Positions 1 through 8,906 of a stretch of DNA of 55,743 nucleotides are shown here, piece by piece. The number at the start of each line of letters is the position of its first letter. The first letter of the stretch is position 1. The position numbers were made by a program, and so were the translations under genes. Location: NCBI GenBank assembly GCA_016930795.1, contig JAFGFY010000069.1, positions 1-55,743 on the forward strand. The letters run 5' to 3'. This stretch comes from Deltaproteobacteria bacterium. Lineage in GTDB: Bacteria; Desulfobacterota; DSM-4660; Desulfatiglandales; HGW-15. The notes beneath the pieces are model-generated. The model was not told the DNA's origin. It did no database searches and was given only the letters and a program-made list of their open reading frames with translations.

Positions 1-1
1 G

Positions 2-70
2 ACAATAGCTGACGAGTCTTCCACAGAAGAAGACGAAGCAGCGGGTGCCGGTGGATTAACCAACAATTGA
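2..70 (+). CDS. 3' end of an unidentified gene (partial)
   Basis: Only this forward frame is open from the left edge; it runs to a TGA at 68-70. The visible 22 residues form an acidic tail (DESSTEEDEAAGAGG) that does not identify a family. The stop codon lies inside the left arm of a long inverted repeat, as expected for a gene ending on its own terminator. The next gene, at 299-1174, is on the opposite strand, so this gene and the formate channel converge. The piece is too short to exclude a chance open frame. Confidence 0.35.
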   Translation, partial: TIADESSTEEDEAAGAGGLTNN

Positions 71-108
71 AGCTCCCCGCGGCAAGCCGCGGGGAGCTTC
101 AATTGTTG
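61..108 (+). terminator. Perfect 23-bp inverted repeat, likely terminator
   Basis: Positions 61-83 and 86-108 are exact reverse complements separated by two bases. The GC-rich inner part (CTCCCCGCGGC) is flanked by an AT-rich outer part (CAACAATTG). The left arm contains the stop codon of the gene entering from the left. No long T-run follows, so it may act as a bidirectional hairpin terminator or be a palindromic repeat element. Confidence 0.55.
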
Positions 109-174
109 TATAGGCTAATTGATAGCACTTCTAGCAAAGGAGTATAAAAACTCCCAGCAAGGCTCCCCCCTGTT

Positions 175-192
175 CTCCTCTCAAAAGAGGAG
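175..192. terminator. Short hairpin between convergent genes
   Basis: CTCCTCT (175-181) and AGAGGAG (186-192) pair around the loop CAAA. It lies 107 bp beyond the stop of the minus-strand formate channel. No clear T-run follows on either strand, so the terminator role is tentative. Confidence 0.3.
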
Positions 193-298
193 TTCTTATC
201 ATCGGATAATCTATTTCATGTTTTAGCAATAATGATGTCCATTCTTCAAAAACAGCCTTCACTGACACAAGACTCTGTGGGGACTTGATATCCCTCTG

Positions 299-1174
299 TT
301 ACGAGAAAAGTGGAGTTTTTGGTTTGCGAATGTAAATAAACCAATAGATCAATCCAACCATTATCACGCCCCCGATTATATTTCCTATGGTAACGGGAAG
401 CAAATTTACTAGGAAAAAATTTCCCCATGTAAGGTTGGAGAAATCTCCCGCGGTTTTACCTATATTTTCCCAGAATTGTAATGGGGCCTTCATTTTAACG
501 AATATCCCTATTGGAATGAAATACATATTCGCTACACAGTGCTCAAATCCGCATGCGACAAACGCGCTTATCGGAAATAGGATGGCATAAACTTTGTCAG
601 TCAAGGTCCTGCCGCTAAAACAAAGCCAGACGGCCAAACAAACGAGTCCATTGCACATCATTCCAAGCGCCACTGCCTGAATGAATCCAAGTCCGCATTT
701 TCCGTTCGCGATTCCCAGGATGTTCAGGCCAACGATCCCCTTCCCGAACATGTATTGTTGTGAGTAGAGTAGAAAAAGTGCCGTTATGATGGAACCTATG
801 AAATTGCCGATATAGACGATGACCCAGTTCCTGATCAACTGATATACGGTTATTTTGCGGCTGGCTAAGGCCATGATGATCAGATTATTACCGGTGAACA
901 GTTCAGCACCGGCTGTGACAACCAGGATAAGACCAACGCAAAAGACAATTCCTCCTAATAATTTTGTGACACCAAAAGAGATATTCCCTGATGCGCCGGC
1001 CGTAACCGTTGTGGCAAATACAGCCCCTATCGCGATGAAAGCTCCTGCCAATATTGCGAGAAGGGACATATTTTTCCATCCCATTGAGGCTTTCGTTACA
1101 CCAACCTCTTCTGCTTTCTTTGCCATCTCAGGGGGAAGCAACATATCAATTCGCTGTAGATTATTATTTTCCAT
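299..1174 (-). CDS. Formate/nitrite transporter (FNT family) channel
   Basis: A 291-residue inner-membrane protein of the FocA/NirC family, pentameric channels for formate, nitrite or similar small anions. It has the usual length, a soluble N-terminal helix (residues 1-35), then about six membrane segments. The family pattern is visible as AGAELFTGNN (about residues 88-97), the omega-loop region of the second helix, and NWVIVYIGNFIGS in the next helix. A strong AGGAGG lies just ahead of the ATG. It is the last gene of the long leftward run and follows a sensor kinase and receiver. Formate is the likeliest substrate in an anaerobe, but sequence alone does not separate formate from nitrite or hydrosulfide channels. 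Confidence 0.9.
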   Translation of the reverse strand: MENNNLQRIDMLLPPEMAKKAEEVGVTKASMGWKNMSLLAILAGAFIAIGAVFATTVTAGASGNISFGVTKLLGGIVFCVGLILVVTAGAELFTGNNLIIMALASRKITVYQLIRNWVIVYIGNFIGSIITALFLLYSQQYMFGKGIVGLNILGIANGKCGLGFIQAVALGMMCNGLVCLAVWLCFSGRTLTDKVYAILFPISAFVACGFEHCVANMYFIPIGIFVKMKAPLQFWENIGKTAGDFSNLTWGNFFLVNLLPVTIGNIIGGVIMVGLIYWFIYIRKPKTPLFS

Positions 1175-1294
1175 TTCAAGGCCTCCTATTTATGAAATAC
1201 TATTTCTAAGTATCAACCTCTATTATTCTTTGGGCAATCGCCCTGTTTTTATTATTGGCTCCTATTTTGGAGATATTCCTTAAATCTAGAAAAT

Positions 1295-1756
1295 TTAACC
1301 CTTCCTTTTTGGGAACAGGTCAAAAACAGACGAAGGTGATTCTACGACTTTTTGGATTTTCTCTTGCGTATCCTTATTCTTCTCTTCATTTTTCTTCCCC
1401 CACGCGCCTTCTATTTTGTTTACAAGGTCGTCAATTTCACAAGGCTTGGTCAAATAATCATAGGCCCCCAGCTTGATAGCCTCAAGGGCGGTGTCAATGG
1501 ATCCGTGGCCGGTAAGAATAAGGGTCTGGGCGAAGAGTCCCAGTTTGCCGATCTCTTTCAAGGTCGTGATTCCGTCCATCCCTGGCATCTTCAGATCTAG
1601 GACAATCACATCGAAGTCCTTTTCTCCAAGAATCCGGAGGGCGGCTTCGCCGTTATCCGTGGCCGTTACTAAATACCCTCTAGTAGTCAGAAGTCTCGTC
1701 ATATTTTCGGTAAAGACGGTTTCGTCATCCACCAGCAGAATTCTGGATCCCTTCAT
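1295..1756 (-). CDS. Single-domain response regulator (lone receiver)
   Basis: A CheY-like receiver with VDDE acidic pocket, phosphoacceptor Asp in VLDLKMPGMDG, Thr in LTGHG and Lys in LTKPCEI. About 30 charged residues follow it, with no DNA-binding domain. An in-frame ATG lies 18 bp upstream (1774), but the start at 1756 is preferred because AGGAGG sits 8 bp before it. It lies 27 bp downstream of the dCache kinase at 1784-3562 and is probably its partner. With no output domain it must act by protein contact or as a phosphorelay intermediate. Confidence 0.88.
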   Translation of the reverse strand: MKGSRILLVDDETVFTENMTRLLTTRGYLVTATDNGEAALRILGEKDFDVIVLDLKMPGMDGITTLKEIGKLGLFAQTLILTGHGSIDTALEAIKLGAYDYLTKPCEIDDLVNKIEGAWGKKNEEKNKDTQEKIQKVVESPSSVFDLFPKRKG

Positions 1757-1783
1757 CTCTTTGTCCTCCTTCATTTTCAGTTC

Positions 1784-3562
1784 TTAAGACTTGCCAAGTC
1801 CAACGCTTTCATGGCCTTCCGGCATACTTTCGTTCGGATTCAACGGTGGACGGTAAGGCAGAAAAATGGTGAATTCAGTCCCTTTCCCTTCATGACTCTT
1901 GACAGTAATGTCTCCCCCCAGTTGTTTGATACTGCTGTAGCAGATCGAAAGCCCTAATCCCGTCCCCTTGCCCGCCGGTTTGGTAGTAAAGAATGGATCG
2001 AATACCTTCGCTATGTATTCCGAGGAAATCCCTGATCCTGTATCCGCAATGAGGACCCTTACTCCCTGATTTTGATCGTCGGATTGCGTGCTGATGTGGA
2101 TAATGCCGTAAGGTTTCCCATCATGAGCGTCGATGGCGTTTGTGATCATATTCAGGAATACCTGTTGGAGCTGCGAAGGATCGGAAAGAAGCAAAGGGAG
2201 TCTTTCTTCCAGATCGGAAAGAAATCTAATGCCGCTCGTTTTAGCCTCCCGCTCCACCAGCTCAATAACCTCAATGATAAAGTTATTGAGATCTACGGTT
2301 TCAATAGAAGGTTTGGTGCGTCGAGAGAATCGAAGGAGATTCTGAGTGATCCGCTTGCATCGATGGATTTGGAGATCCATCTGGTTTAGGGAGTGGGTCA
2401 ACTGCCTTCTGAAGCGGTCGTCAAGGTCAGGAGTCTGTTCCGCTGAATCCAGGAGAATCTGTCTTTCGGTCAATACGATGGCCAAGGGATTATTGATCTC
2501 GTGGGCCACACCCGCGGAAAGCTCACCGACAGCGGCCAGTTTTCCTGCCTGCATAAGTTGCCTGTTCAATCGATCTGCTTGGGTGTCCCGCTTCCGAATA
2601 AGCTTAATCATATACCGCGTGATCAGAATCGTCACAATCAGGATGGTGGCCGCGCTCAAATGAAGAAAGACCAAAATGGCAACATTAGCCCGGTTGACCT
2701 CATTGAAGGCCTCCGAGTATTCCTGCATCACCACCAGCATCCATCGAGGTTCATCAAGCCATAAGGTCGCTACGATCTTACCCGGAAAGGGTTGTTGTGT
2801 CTCCTTTGTATCGGATTTTGAGACATATACTCGAATGCCCTCATGGATCGGCCCCGCGGGGAAGGGGGCGTTTTCCATGATTTGTCCCGAAAACCTGGGA
2901 TTCGTCTGAAAGATCCCTTCTTGATTAATCAGATAGACCTCACCTGTTTTGCCGATCCGAACATCTTCCACAAGAGAGCGAAAGGCATCCGTGTCAATGG
3001 TCGCCCTCAAGATCCATGTTTCCTCATTTTCGGCGCGGGTGACGGCAATGACAAAATGAGGGACCTCTCGAAATCCTGAGAACATATCGCTTATGTAGAT
3101 TCCTTTTTCCATCACTTGCCCAAACCAGAGGGCCTCCGAGTAGTTCTTGTCCATGAGGTCATAGGGGCCCACATAGGCCAAATGCTTTCCGTGATCATCG
3201 ATGACCCCTAAATCTGTCAGGGATCCGTATTCCCGATTCATAATTTCAAAAACTCGAAAGAGATTCGCTCTTTGTGTTAAAATATCCCTGGAATGAGTTT
3301 CGGAGATCAAACGAAGTCTGGAACACCTCTCTTGTAGAAAAGACTCTATGATCCTGCGATGGTAGTCCACCAGTGTTTGAAAGGAATCGGTCATTCGGGA
3401 GACGGCAAACCTCTTGTAATGAATGTTTATCGCCCATCCTACCAAGAGAAGGGGCACAAGTGAGCACACAAGGGTCAATCCAATGAACTTAAAATACAAC
3501 CCGGAGTAATGTATTTTCTTCTCTTGTGGATCATCTCTATCAAAATGAGTCGATTTATTCAT
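1784..3562 (-). CDS. dCache sensor histidine kinase
   Basis: A 592-residue membrane kinase. Order: TM1 at about 24-46, a periplasmic double-Cache sensor (about 50-285) with the pattern [18 protein letters not shown] and [14 protein letters not shown]2 at about 292-320, a short coiled linker with no HAMP, HisKA with phosphoacceptor His354 in [10 protein letters not shown], and HATPase_c with N-box [10 protein letters not shown]1 DTGSGIS and GKGTGLGLS. dCache domains usually bind carboxylates or amino acids, so an organic acid ligand is a reasonable guess. It is one of five clear paralogues in the window and is followed by its own lone receiver and a formate channel. Confidence 0.9.
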   Translation of the reverse strand: MNKSTHFDRDDPQEKKIHYSGLYFKFIGLTLVCSLVPLLLVGWAINIHYKRFAVSRMTDSFQTLVDYHRRIIESFLQERCSRLRLISETHSRDILTQRANLFRVFEIMNREYGSLTDLGVIDDHGKHLAYVGPYDLMDKNYSEALWFGQVMEKGIYISDMFSGFREVPHFVIAVTRAENEETWILRATIDTDAFRSLVEDVRIGKTGEVYLINQEGIFQTNPRFSGQIMENAPFPAGPIHEGIRVYVSKSDTKETQQPFPGKIVATLWLDEPRWMLVVMQEYSEAFNEVNRANVAILVFLHLSAATILIVTILITRYMIKLIRKRDTQADRLNRQLMQAGKLAAVGELSAGVAHEINNPLAIVLTERQILLDSAEQTPDLDDRFRRQLTHSLNQMDLQIHRCKRITQNLLRFSRRTKPSIETVDLNNFIIEVIELVEREAKTSGIRFLSDLEERLPLLLSDPSQLQQVFLNMITNAIDAHDGKPYGIIHISTQSDDQNQGVRVLIADTGSGISSEYIAKVFDPFFTTKPAGKGTGLGLSICYSSIKQLGGDITVKSHEGKGTEFTIFLPYRPPLNPNESMPEGHESVGLGKS

Positions 3563-3699
3563 CGCCGCAAGGTCTCTTATTTAGGCCTCTATTATCCCGG
3601 ACAATTGTTCAAAACGATATAACCTGTACATAACCTCTTCGTTTCTTAGACAGACACCCGGAAGAAGACGAAGGTCTATGACCAATGGGTCCCTCGGAC

Positions 3700-4389
3700 T
3701 CATTGATTCTCCCAGATTTCACATTCTTCACCTCTATGTTCGACAATATAGAGTAAGGAAAATCTGCTCTTTAGCTCTGATTTCAGTTCCTGCCTTCTAG
3801 ATTCATCAACACCGTAAATACGGATATAGACCTTATGAAAGACCTCAGGAACACGATAAGAAGAGCTTAGAATGCTTTCAATGCGACCGCCAAACATTCG
3901 AATAACGTCGGTGACCTCTTTAATCGAGCCGGGTCGATCTTCCAGCTGAAACGCGAATTGGACTCCATCCTTCCTGGTACCAATAAAAGAAATCAAGGCC
4001 CGAAAAACATCCGTCTGAGAAACAACCCCCTTCAAATTTCCTTCGCGATCCATCACAGGTGCGCTCGATAATTTGTTCTCCATCATAATCTCTGCAGCCT
4101 TTTCGACCGTGTAATAATTCATGATTTTTATGGGATTCCTTATCATAAACTCTTTTACTTTGATGTGAGTAGTCATTCGGTCCATTCCCAGAACATATTC
4201 CAGCCTGCCGATTTCAGAGGCCGACGCTCTCTTTATCTCTCTATCTGTAATGTAGCCGACCAACGATCCCTCTCTCAATACGGGTAATCCCCTTATGTTG
4301 TATGTTCCCATAAGCTTCGCAGCATCTTCCATAGAGCTCTCTACATCGATTGTAATGACCGTATGACTCATCCAATTTTTTACAAGCAT
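3700..4389 (-). CDS. CBS-pair plus ACT domain protein (copy A)
   Basis: 229 residues: two CBS motifs in tandem (about 1-60 and 75-140, the second with SSAPVMDREGNLKGVVSQTD) followed by an ACT-like domain (about 145-215, FQLEDRPGSIKEVTDVIR). CBS pairs bind adenine nucleotides and ACT domains bind amino acids or other small ligands; no catalytic domain is present. The architecture resembles AcuB-type proteins, which are linked to acetoin or acetate use, but orthology is not claimed. It is a tandem duplicate of 4534-5223. TCCTCC lies just upstream on the complementary strand, giving a GGAGGA ribosome site. Confidence 0.85.
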   Translation of the reverse strand: MLVKNWMSHTVITIDVESSMEDAAKLMGTYNIRGLPVLREGSLVGYITDREIKRASASEIGRLEYVLGMDRMTTHIKVKEFMIRNPIKIMNYYTVEKAAEIMMENKLSSAPVMDREGNLKGVVSQTDVFRALISFIGTRKDGVQFAFQLEDRPGSIKEVTDVIRMFGGRIESILSSSYRVPEVFHKVYIRIYGVDESRRQELKSELKSRFSLLYIVEHRGEECEIWENQ

Positions 4390-4533
4390 CTTTTCCTCCT
4401 TAGCCCCCTAATATCCCGGACAATTGTCAAGGACTGAATAAGAAGATAATGCTTCTTCTATCCCTAAACTCTTCGTTTCTTAGAAAAGTACCCGGAAGAA
4501 AATGAAGGCCGAGGATCAATGTATCCTCTGGAC

Positions 4534-5223
4534 TCATTGATTATCCCATATTTCATATTCTTCACCTTTCTGTTTAACAACATAGAGTAAAGAAAACTTG
4601 CTTTTTAGCTCTGATTTCAGTTCCTGTCTCCTGGATTCACCAACCCCGTAGATACGGATATAAACCTTACGAAAGCCCTCAGGTACACGATAAGAAGAAC
4701 TTAGAATGCTTTCAATGCGACCGCCAAACATGCGAATAATGTCAGTGACCTCTTTAATCGAACCGGGTCGATCTTCCAGCTGAAACGCGAATTGGATTCC
4801 TTCCTTTTTGGTCCCCATAAAGGAAACCAGGGCCCGAAAAATATCCGTCTGGGAAACAACTCCCTTCAACTTGCCTTCGCGATCCACCACAGGTGCGCTC
4901 GATAATTTGTTCTCCATCATAATCTCTGCTGCCTTCTCGACCGTGTAATCAGTCAAGATCTTAATGGGATTCTCTATCATAAACTCCTTAACTTTGATGT
5001 GAGTGATCATTCGGTACATTTCCGGAATATATTCCAGTCTGCTGATTTCAGAGGCCGACGCCCTCTTTATCTCTTTATCCGTAATGTAACCTGCCAATCT
5101 CCCCTCACTCAACACGGGTAATCCCCTTATATGGTGGATTTCCATAAGTTTCGCAGCGTCTTTAAGATAGGTCTCTAAGTCGACTGAAATGATCGGATGA
5201 CTCATCCAATTTCTTACAAGCAT
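4534..5223 (-). CDS. CBS-pair plus ACT domain protein (copy B)
   Basis: 229 residues, the same length as the next gene downstream and clearly its duplicate: most of the second CBS motif and the ACT domain are identical (ENKLSSAPV, QFAFQLEDRPGSIKEVTD, GGRIESILSSSYRVPE). Differences cluster in the first CBS motif, which may reflect divergence in nucleotide preference. It lies 27 bp after a receiver-CBS fusion protein, so three CBS-containing genes are adjacent. Ligand unknown; adenylate sensing is the family expectation. Confidence 0.85.
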   Translation of the reverse strand: MLVRNWMSHPIISVDLETYLKDAAKLMEIHHIRGLPVLSEGRLAGYITDKEIKRASASEISRLEYIPEMYRMITHIKVKEFMIENPIKILTDYTVEKAAEIMMENKLSSAPVVDREGKLKGVVSQTDIFRALVSFMGTKKEGIQFAFQLEDRPGSIKEVTDIIRMFGGRIESILSSSYRVPEGFRKVYIRIYGVGESRRQELKSELKSKFSLLYVVKQKGEEYEIWDNQ

Positions 5224-5250
5224 CTTTTCTTCCCCATTTTATATCAACAA

Positions 5251-6162
5251 TTACAGCATATTTCGCTGAATTCTCTCCATTTCAAAGAACAGATCCTGTT
5301 CCCGAATGACGCCTATGGCTTTGCCTGATTTGACGACAAGCAGGCGTCTGACGTTCTGTGTGAACATCATGTGGGCGGCTTCCATGAGATTCGATTCCCC
5401 CTCAATGGTGAGGGGGGCTTGGGACATGATATCTTGGACTCTTGCCCTGATCAGACCTTGAATCGCGCTCGTGAACATGCCCTTCCAAAACATGGGAGAA
5501 TACTGAATACTATCTGCCATGGATGGTTTGACGGCGTTGAGATATCCCGGCATGATCGCTTTAAGTAGGTCCGTGATTGATAGAATGCCCTGAACTTCAC
5601 CCTTCCCATCCAGTACAAGAAGGGAACGGTGTCCGGTTTCCATGATCCGGTTTGTGGCCATCTTCAAGAGGAATGACATCTTCAACTTGATCATGGCTTC
5701 CTTGACTGTCTGGTCGCGATAAATCGTCGTATATTCCTGGAGTGGGATCATCACTTCCTTGGCCATCATCTCGTGAGGAGAACGTCCTCCATCTATCCTA
5801 TATTCAAATGCCTCATGGATTTTGCCGGCGAGAATCGTAATATCGCATGGCTTTGTGAGATAATCGAAAGCCCCTTCGACCAGGGATTCTCTGGCCGACG
5901 GCAGAGCTCCGTGACCTGTAAGCATGATTATCGGGAGATATGGTGAACGTTTCTTGATCTCCCTCAAGACCTGGTGGCCGTCCATGCCTGGCATTTTAAT
6001 ATCCAGAATCACCACATCTGGATTTTCCTTGAGTTTTTCAAGGGCCTCTTCACCGTTTTCAGCCAAAATAGTCTCAAAGCCTCTCCGGCCAAGAAGCTTT
6101 TTAGTCGTAGCTCGAAAACGTTCCTCGTCATCAACCATAAGCACTTTTATTCTTTCATTCAT
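5251..6162 (-). CDS. Receiver-CBS fusion response regulator
   Basis: 303 residues. A complete receiver (1-120: MVDDEE, VILDIKMPGMDG, LTGHG, YLTKPCD) is joined to a pair of CBS motifs (about 135-205 and 240-300). The output is therefore ligand-binding rather than DNA-binding. The second CBS motif ends VRRLLVVKSGKAIGVIREQDL. AAGGAG lies 10 bp before the ATG. It sits between a Yip1-type membrane protein and the two CBS-ACT genes. Phosphorylation could set adenylate sensing, or the reverse; that is inference. Confidence 0.85.
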   Translation of the reverse strand: MNERIKVLMVDDEERFRATTKKLLGRRGFETILAENGEEALEKLKENPDVVILDIKMPGMDGHQVLREIKKRSPYLPIIMLTGHGALPSARESLVEGAFDYLTKPCDITILAGKIHEAFEYRIDGGRSPHEMMAKEVMIPLQEYTTIYRDQTVKEAMIKLKMSFLLKMATNRIMETGHRSLLVLDGKGEVQGILSITDLLKAIMPGYLNAVKPSMADSIQYSPMFWKGMFTSAIQGLIRARVQDIMSQAPLTIEGESNLMEAAHMMFTQNVRRLLVVKSGKAIGVIREQDLFFEMERIQRNML

Positions 6163-6197
6163 CTTTCAGCTCTCCTTCAAAGGTGCTCTGAAACAGA

Positions 6198-6749
6198 TCA
6201 TCCCTGTCTGCCCGCAAAAAGAGCGAATTGAATCAATAAGAACAGGCAACCGGCCGTGATCAAGATGATTCGAAAGGCCATAGAGGCTGTAATGGGGCCT
6301 ACTTTGGCCATTCCAAGACCTATCAGGCCGTATGTCCAGATCCCTGTGACCCAGGAAATGCCGGGAATCCAGGCAAGCAAGAGTGTGGCGTTGGCATAAG
6401 CCGTAATGCTAAGCACGGTCTGATACGAAAATACATGTCTGCATAGAATCAGGGTCGCGAGATAAGCAAGGAAGGCCGTGATAAATGGCATGAAAAACGC
6501 GTTCATGAAATAGAGGGCTCCGAGGACTGCCTTCTCTCTGTTCGTACACATAGTCGCGCAGATGCTATGAAGCGTACTGCATAAAAAAAGAAAGATGATC
6601 GGATATGTGTATCCGCTCCGTTGGAGAAGTCTTTCATAGAAAGTTCTCGGATGAAACAGTATGGCACAGACGATTCTGAAAATCCGATCAAAGGGCGCCC
6701 ATCCTTGGAAACCTTGTTTATCATTGATGGTGATTGATTTGTCCGTCAT
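6198..6749 (-). CDS. Yip1-domain membrane protein
   Basis: 183 residues. A soluble start (1-45) with the F-hP-TFYERL pattern typical of bacterial Yip1-family proteins precedes about four to five membrane helices (50-180) rich in Ala, Leu and Ile. No catalytic motif. Bacterial Yip1 proteins have no settled function. It is placed between a DASS transporter (58 bp upstream) and the receiver-CBS gene, in the same direction, so it may assist the transporter; this is inference. Confidence 0.7.
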   Translation of the reverse strand: MTDKSITINDKQGFQGWAPFDRIFRIVCAILFHPRTFYERLLQRSGYTYPIIFLFLCSTLHSICATMCTNREKAVLGALYFMNAFFMPFITAFLAYLATLILCRHVFSYQTVLSITAYANATLLLAWIPGISWVTGIWTYGLIGLGMAKVGPITASMAFRIILITAGCLFLLIQFALFAGRQG

Positions 6750-6807
6750 TTTCGTCTACACCTTTTTTTACGTCATCTATATTCCATTTCGAGACCCAAT
6801 CTTTTTA

Positions 6808-8655
6808 TCAAAACGAAATCAACCCGGGATATCCCAACCACCTCCAGTAGATGCTCACCAACAACATGAGTCCCGCCATATTCGTGAACCAGAGAATAAG
6901 TCCCACTCTCAAGTAATCCTTAGGCTCTAGGTATCCACTGGCATAGACAATGGCATTAGGCGGCGTCCCGATAACAAGGCAATAGGCAAAGGACGACGCA
7001 ATGGCCGTCCCCATGGCCATAAAGGGGATCATTGCACTCCCCGGATGGACTATCCCTCCCATGGCCAAGGTGACCGGTCCCACCGCCGCGCAAGCAGGCC
7101 CGTCCGCCATAAGTTGTGTAAGCAAACCTGTTATGGCGTTGCCTGTCAGCATGAGGCCAAGACCATGTCCCAATCCCAACGGAATCGTCAAATGCAGCAA
7201 AGACCGTGCGATCCAATAAGCACCACCTGTCTCTACAAGGACACGACCGAATATAATGGCCCCTGCATAGAGCCATACCACCCCCCAGTCCACTTTGGTT
7301 TGGTAGTCACGCCAGTTAACGATTCCGGCAAAAATGTACGCGACGGCACCCATAACGGCAAGCACGCCGATCCCGAACCGGATGCCCGTCCATTTGAGAA
7401 GGAGATTGTTTTCCGTAATCCAGCAAAAAAGCATGATGAGGAAGATCGTAATCGCCACCTTCTGCTGACGAGTCCATCTAGCCCCCACTCTCATAGACTC
7501 TTGTTTCGCTAAATCCAAGGCTTCACCAAGGTTCCTTATAGAGGGTCTGAATCGCCAATTGATCACTATCCATGTGACGGGCATCAAAAAGACCAGAAAG
7601 GGCACACAATATACGCACCACTGTCCAAAACCCATGCTGATGCCGAACATATCCTCAGTATAGTTCATCATGATAATATTGCGCGCGGCACCGGAAGGGG
7701 CCAGAGAACCACCGAGATTGCAGGCCATGGCGATGGTGATCATCAGCATCTTGGCCAACTCGGGGTCTTCTCTGCCCGCAGCACTCATTGAAGCCGTGTA
7801 AAGAAGAATGCCGATGGGAAGAAACATGGCGGCCAACGCGTGATCAGACATGAACATGGTCAACGGCGCGATAACGCATATAATGATGAGACTCACCCAT
7901 TTAATATCCGGGCTTTTCAATCTGCCGAACATCATCATGGCGATCCGTCTATCCACACCGGTTTTGACAAAGGCCGTGGCAAACATGAGGCTCCCCATGA
8001 TAAACCACGTGGCATCGGACCAGTAGAGTCCCGCTACCGTCTCCCTCGTCACAATTCCGCTCATCAAGGCAATAATGCCTATGCTAAACGCCACCATAGG
8101 CAACGGCATGGCCTCGCTCACAAAACAGAGGACCACAAAAAAGACAATTCCTACCGCCATCTTGACATGGAAGCCGGCCCTCATGGCTTCCTTCTTCTCA
8201 TTTTCGCTTAGATTCTCAAACGAGAGTTCCTCGGTCCTTAATCGATAGCCCCTATCCATAACGGACCTAAATTCTTCAGGCGTCATTTGTTCTGCAAAGG
8301 CCCTAATCTTTTCAAGGTGTTCCTTCGCGGTCGGAATGCTATTCGTTTCACACCATCTTTCATTTCTCTTGACAAAGGAAGCACGGGAAAACGATGACTT
8401 CTGAATGCTCTTCTCCATCATTCTGATCATTTGGATCTGCCATTGGGACAGCTCCGTTGTTTTGGTATTGAAAAGCTCTTCGGAAAAGAAATCCTGAACA
8501 TGTCGGGGTCCAAGGGCATATTCGATGCCTACATCAAGCATGCTTTTTGGTAGGGGAAGAAATAGAAGCAGGACGAGCACTCCCACTGGAATGGAAAAGA
8601 GACGCCAGTCGATGTACCTGTCATACCCTGATGTCTTTTTCTTTGCCTCAACCAT
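6808..8655 (-). CDS. DASS-family (SLC13) anion/carboxylate transporter with a large N-terminal insertion
   Basis: 615 residues. TM1 (about 20-36) is followed by an unusual 130-residue, mostly charged segment (about 40-165) before the rest of the 11-12 helix DASS core. Core signs are AMPLPMVAFSIG, the first substrate loop NLGGSLAPSGAARNIIMMNY and the second GLLTQLMADGPACAAVGPV, ending VIGTPPNAIVYASGY. DASS carriers move di- and tricarboxylates or sulfate with Na+. AGGAGG precedes the ATG. The extra segment would be periplasmic if TM1 is inside-to-outside, and could contact the neighbouring dCache sensors. It follows a tiny membrane ORF (8736-8870) and a receiver. Confidence 0.87.
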   Translation of the reverse strand: MVEAKKKTSGYDRYIDWRLFSIPVGVLVLLLFLPLPKSMLDVGIEYALGPRHVQDFFSEELFNTKTTELSQWQIQMIRMMEKSIQKSSFSRASFVKRNERWCETNSIPTAKEHLEKIRAFAEQMTPEEFRSVMDRGYRLRTEELSFENLSENEKKEAMRAGFHVKMAVGIVFFVVLCFVSEAMPLPMVAFSIGIIALMSGIVTRETVAGLYWSDATWFIMGSLMFATAFVKTGVDRRIAMMMFGRLKSPDIKWVSLIIICVIAPLTMFMSDHALAAMFLPIGILLYTASMSAAGREDPELAKMLMITIAMACNLGGSLAPSGAARNIIMMNYTEDMFGISMGFGQWCVYCVPFLVFLMPVTWIVINWRFRPSIRNLGEALDLAKQESMRVGARWTRQQKVAITIFLIMLFCWITENNLLLKWTGIRFGIGVLAVMGAVAYIFAGIVNWRDYQTKVDWGVVWLYAGAIIFGRVLVETGGAYWIARSLLHLTIPLGLGHGLGLMLTGNAITGLLTQLMADGPACAAVGPVTLAMGGIVHPGSAMIPFMAMGTAIASSFAYCLVIGTPPNAIVYASGYLEPKDYLRVGLILWFTNMAGLMLLVSIYWRWLGYPGLISF

Positions 8656-8678
8656 GTTTTCCTCCTTTTCAGGCCAAT

Positions 8679-8697
8679 GATCCGCTCAGCGCGGATC
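8679..8697. repeat. Short inverted repeat ahead of the DASS gene
   Basis: GATCCGC (8679-8685) and GCGGATC (8691-8697) pair around TCAGC. It lies about 24 bp upstream of the DASS start, in the leader between the small membrane ORF and the transporter. It could be an attenuator-like or mRNA-stability hairpin. No T-run follows. Confidence 0.35.
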
Positions 8698-8735
8698 GTC
8701 ATCCCCCTTCACCCGCGAGCTGCGACTCGACCGTC

Positions 8736-8870
8736 TCAAGCACTTAGAAGCCTTGAAAGGACGTACAAGAGAAACATCACCACCGTGGCATAAAAGAAGA
8801 ATGCGCGCTCTGCCTCTCTCGTAAACCATGTTATCCCCGTTCTGCGATTATTTTTCTTCCGTTTTTTCAA
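8736..8870 (-). CDS. Small single-pass membrane protein (44 residues), candidate
   Basis: A 44-codon frame starting with TTG at 8870, with GGTGG 7 bp upstream. The protein begins with a strongly basic stretch (KKRKKNNRR), then TREAERA, then one hydrophobic helix (FFFYATVVMFLLYVL) and a short SRLLSA tail. The basic N-terminus and single helix fit an inner-membrane small protein with its N-terminus inside. It sits exactly between a receiver gene (8907-9356) and a DASS transporter, all on one strand. Similar tiny proteins accompany many transporters as accessory subunits. No homologue is known to me, and the non-ATG start lowers confidence. Confidence 0.45.
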   Translation of the reverse strand: MKKRKKNNRRTGITWFTREAERAFFFYATVVMFLLYVLSRLLSA

Positions 8871-8906
8871 CGAAATACCACCCTTTATTCATTCCGCGAA
8901 TCAAGC

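Larger units (their letters stand above)
3593..5223 (-). repeat. Tandem gene duplication unit (about 820-834 bp, two copies)
   Basis: The two CBS-ACT genes and the spacer after each are repeated. The downstream spacers share TATCCCGGACAATTGT (from 3593 and from 4412), then CTCTTCGTTTCTTAGA and ACCCGGAAGAA, ending in GGACTCATTGATT at the stop codons. The noncoding similarity shows that a whole gene-plus-spacer segment was duplicated. Spacer divergence suggests it is not very recent. Confidence 0.8.
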
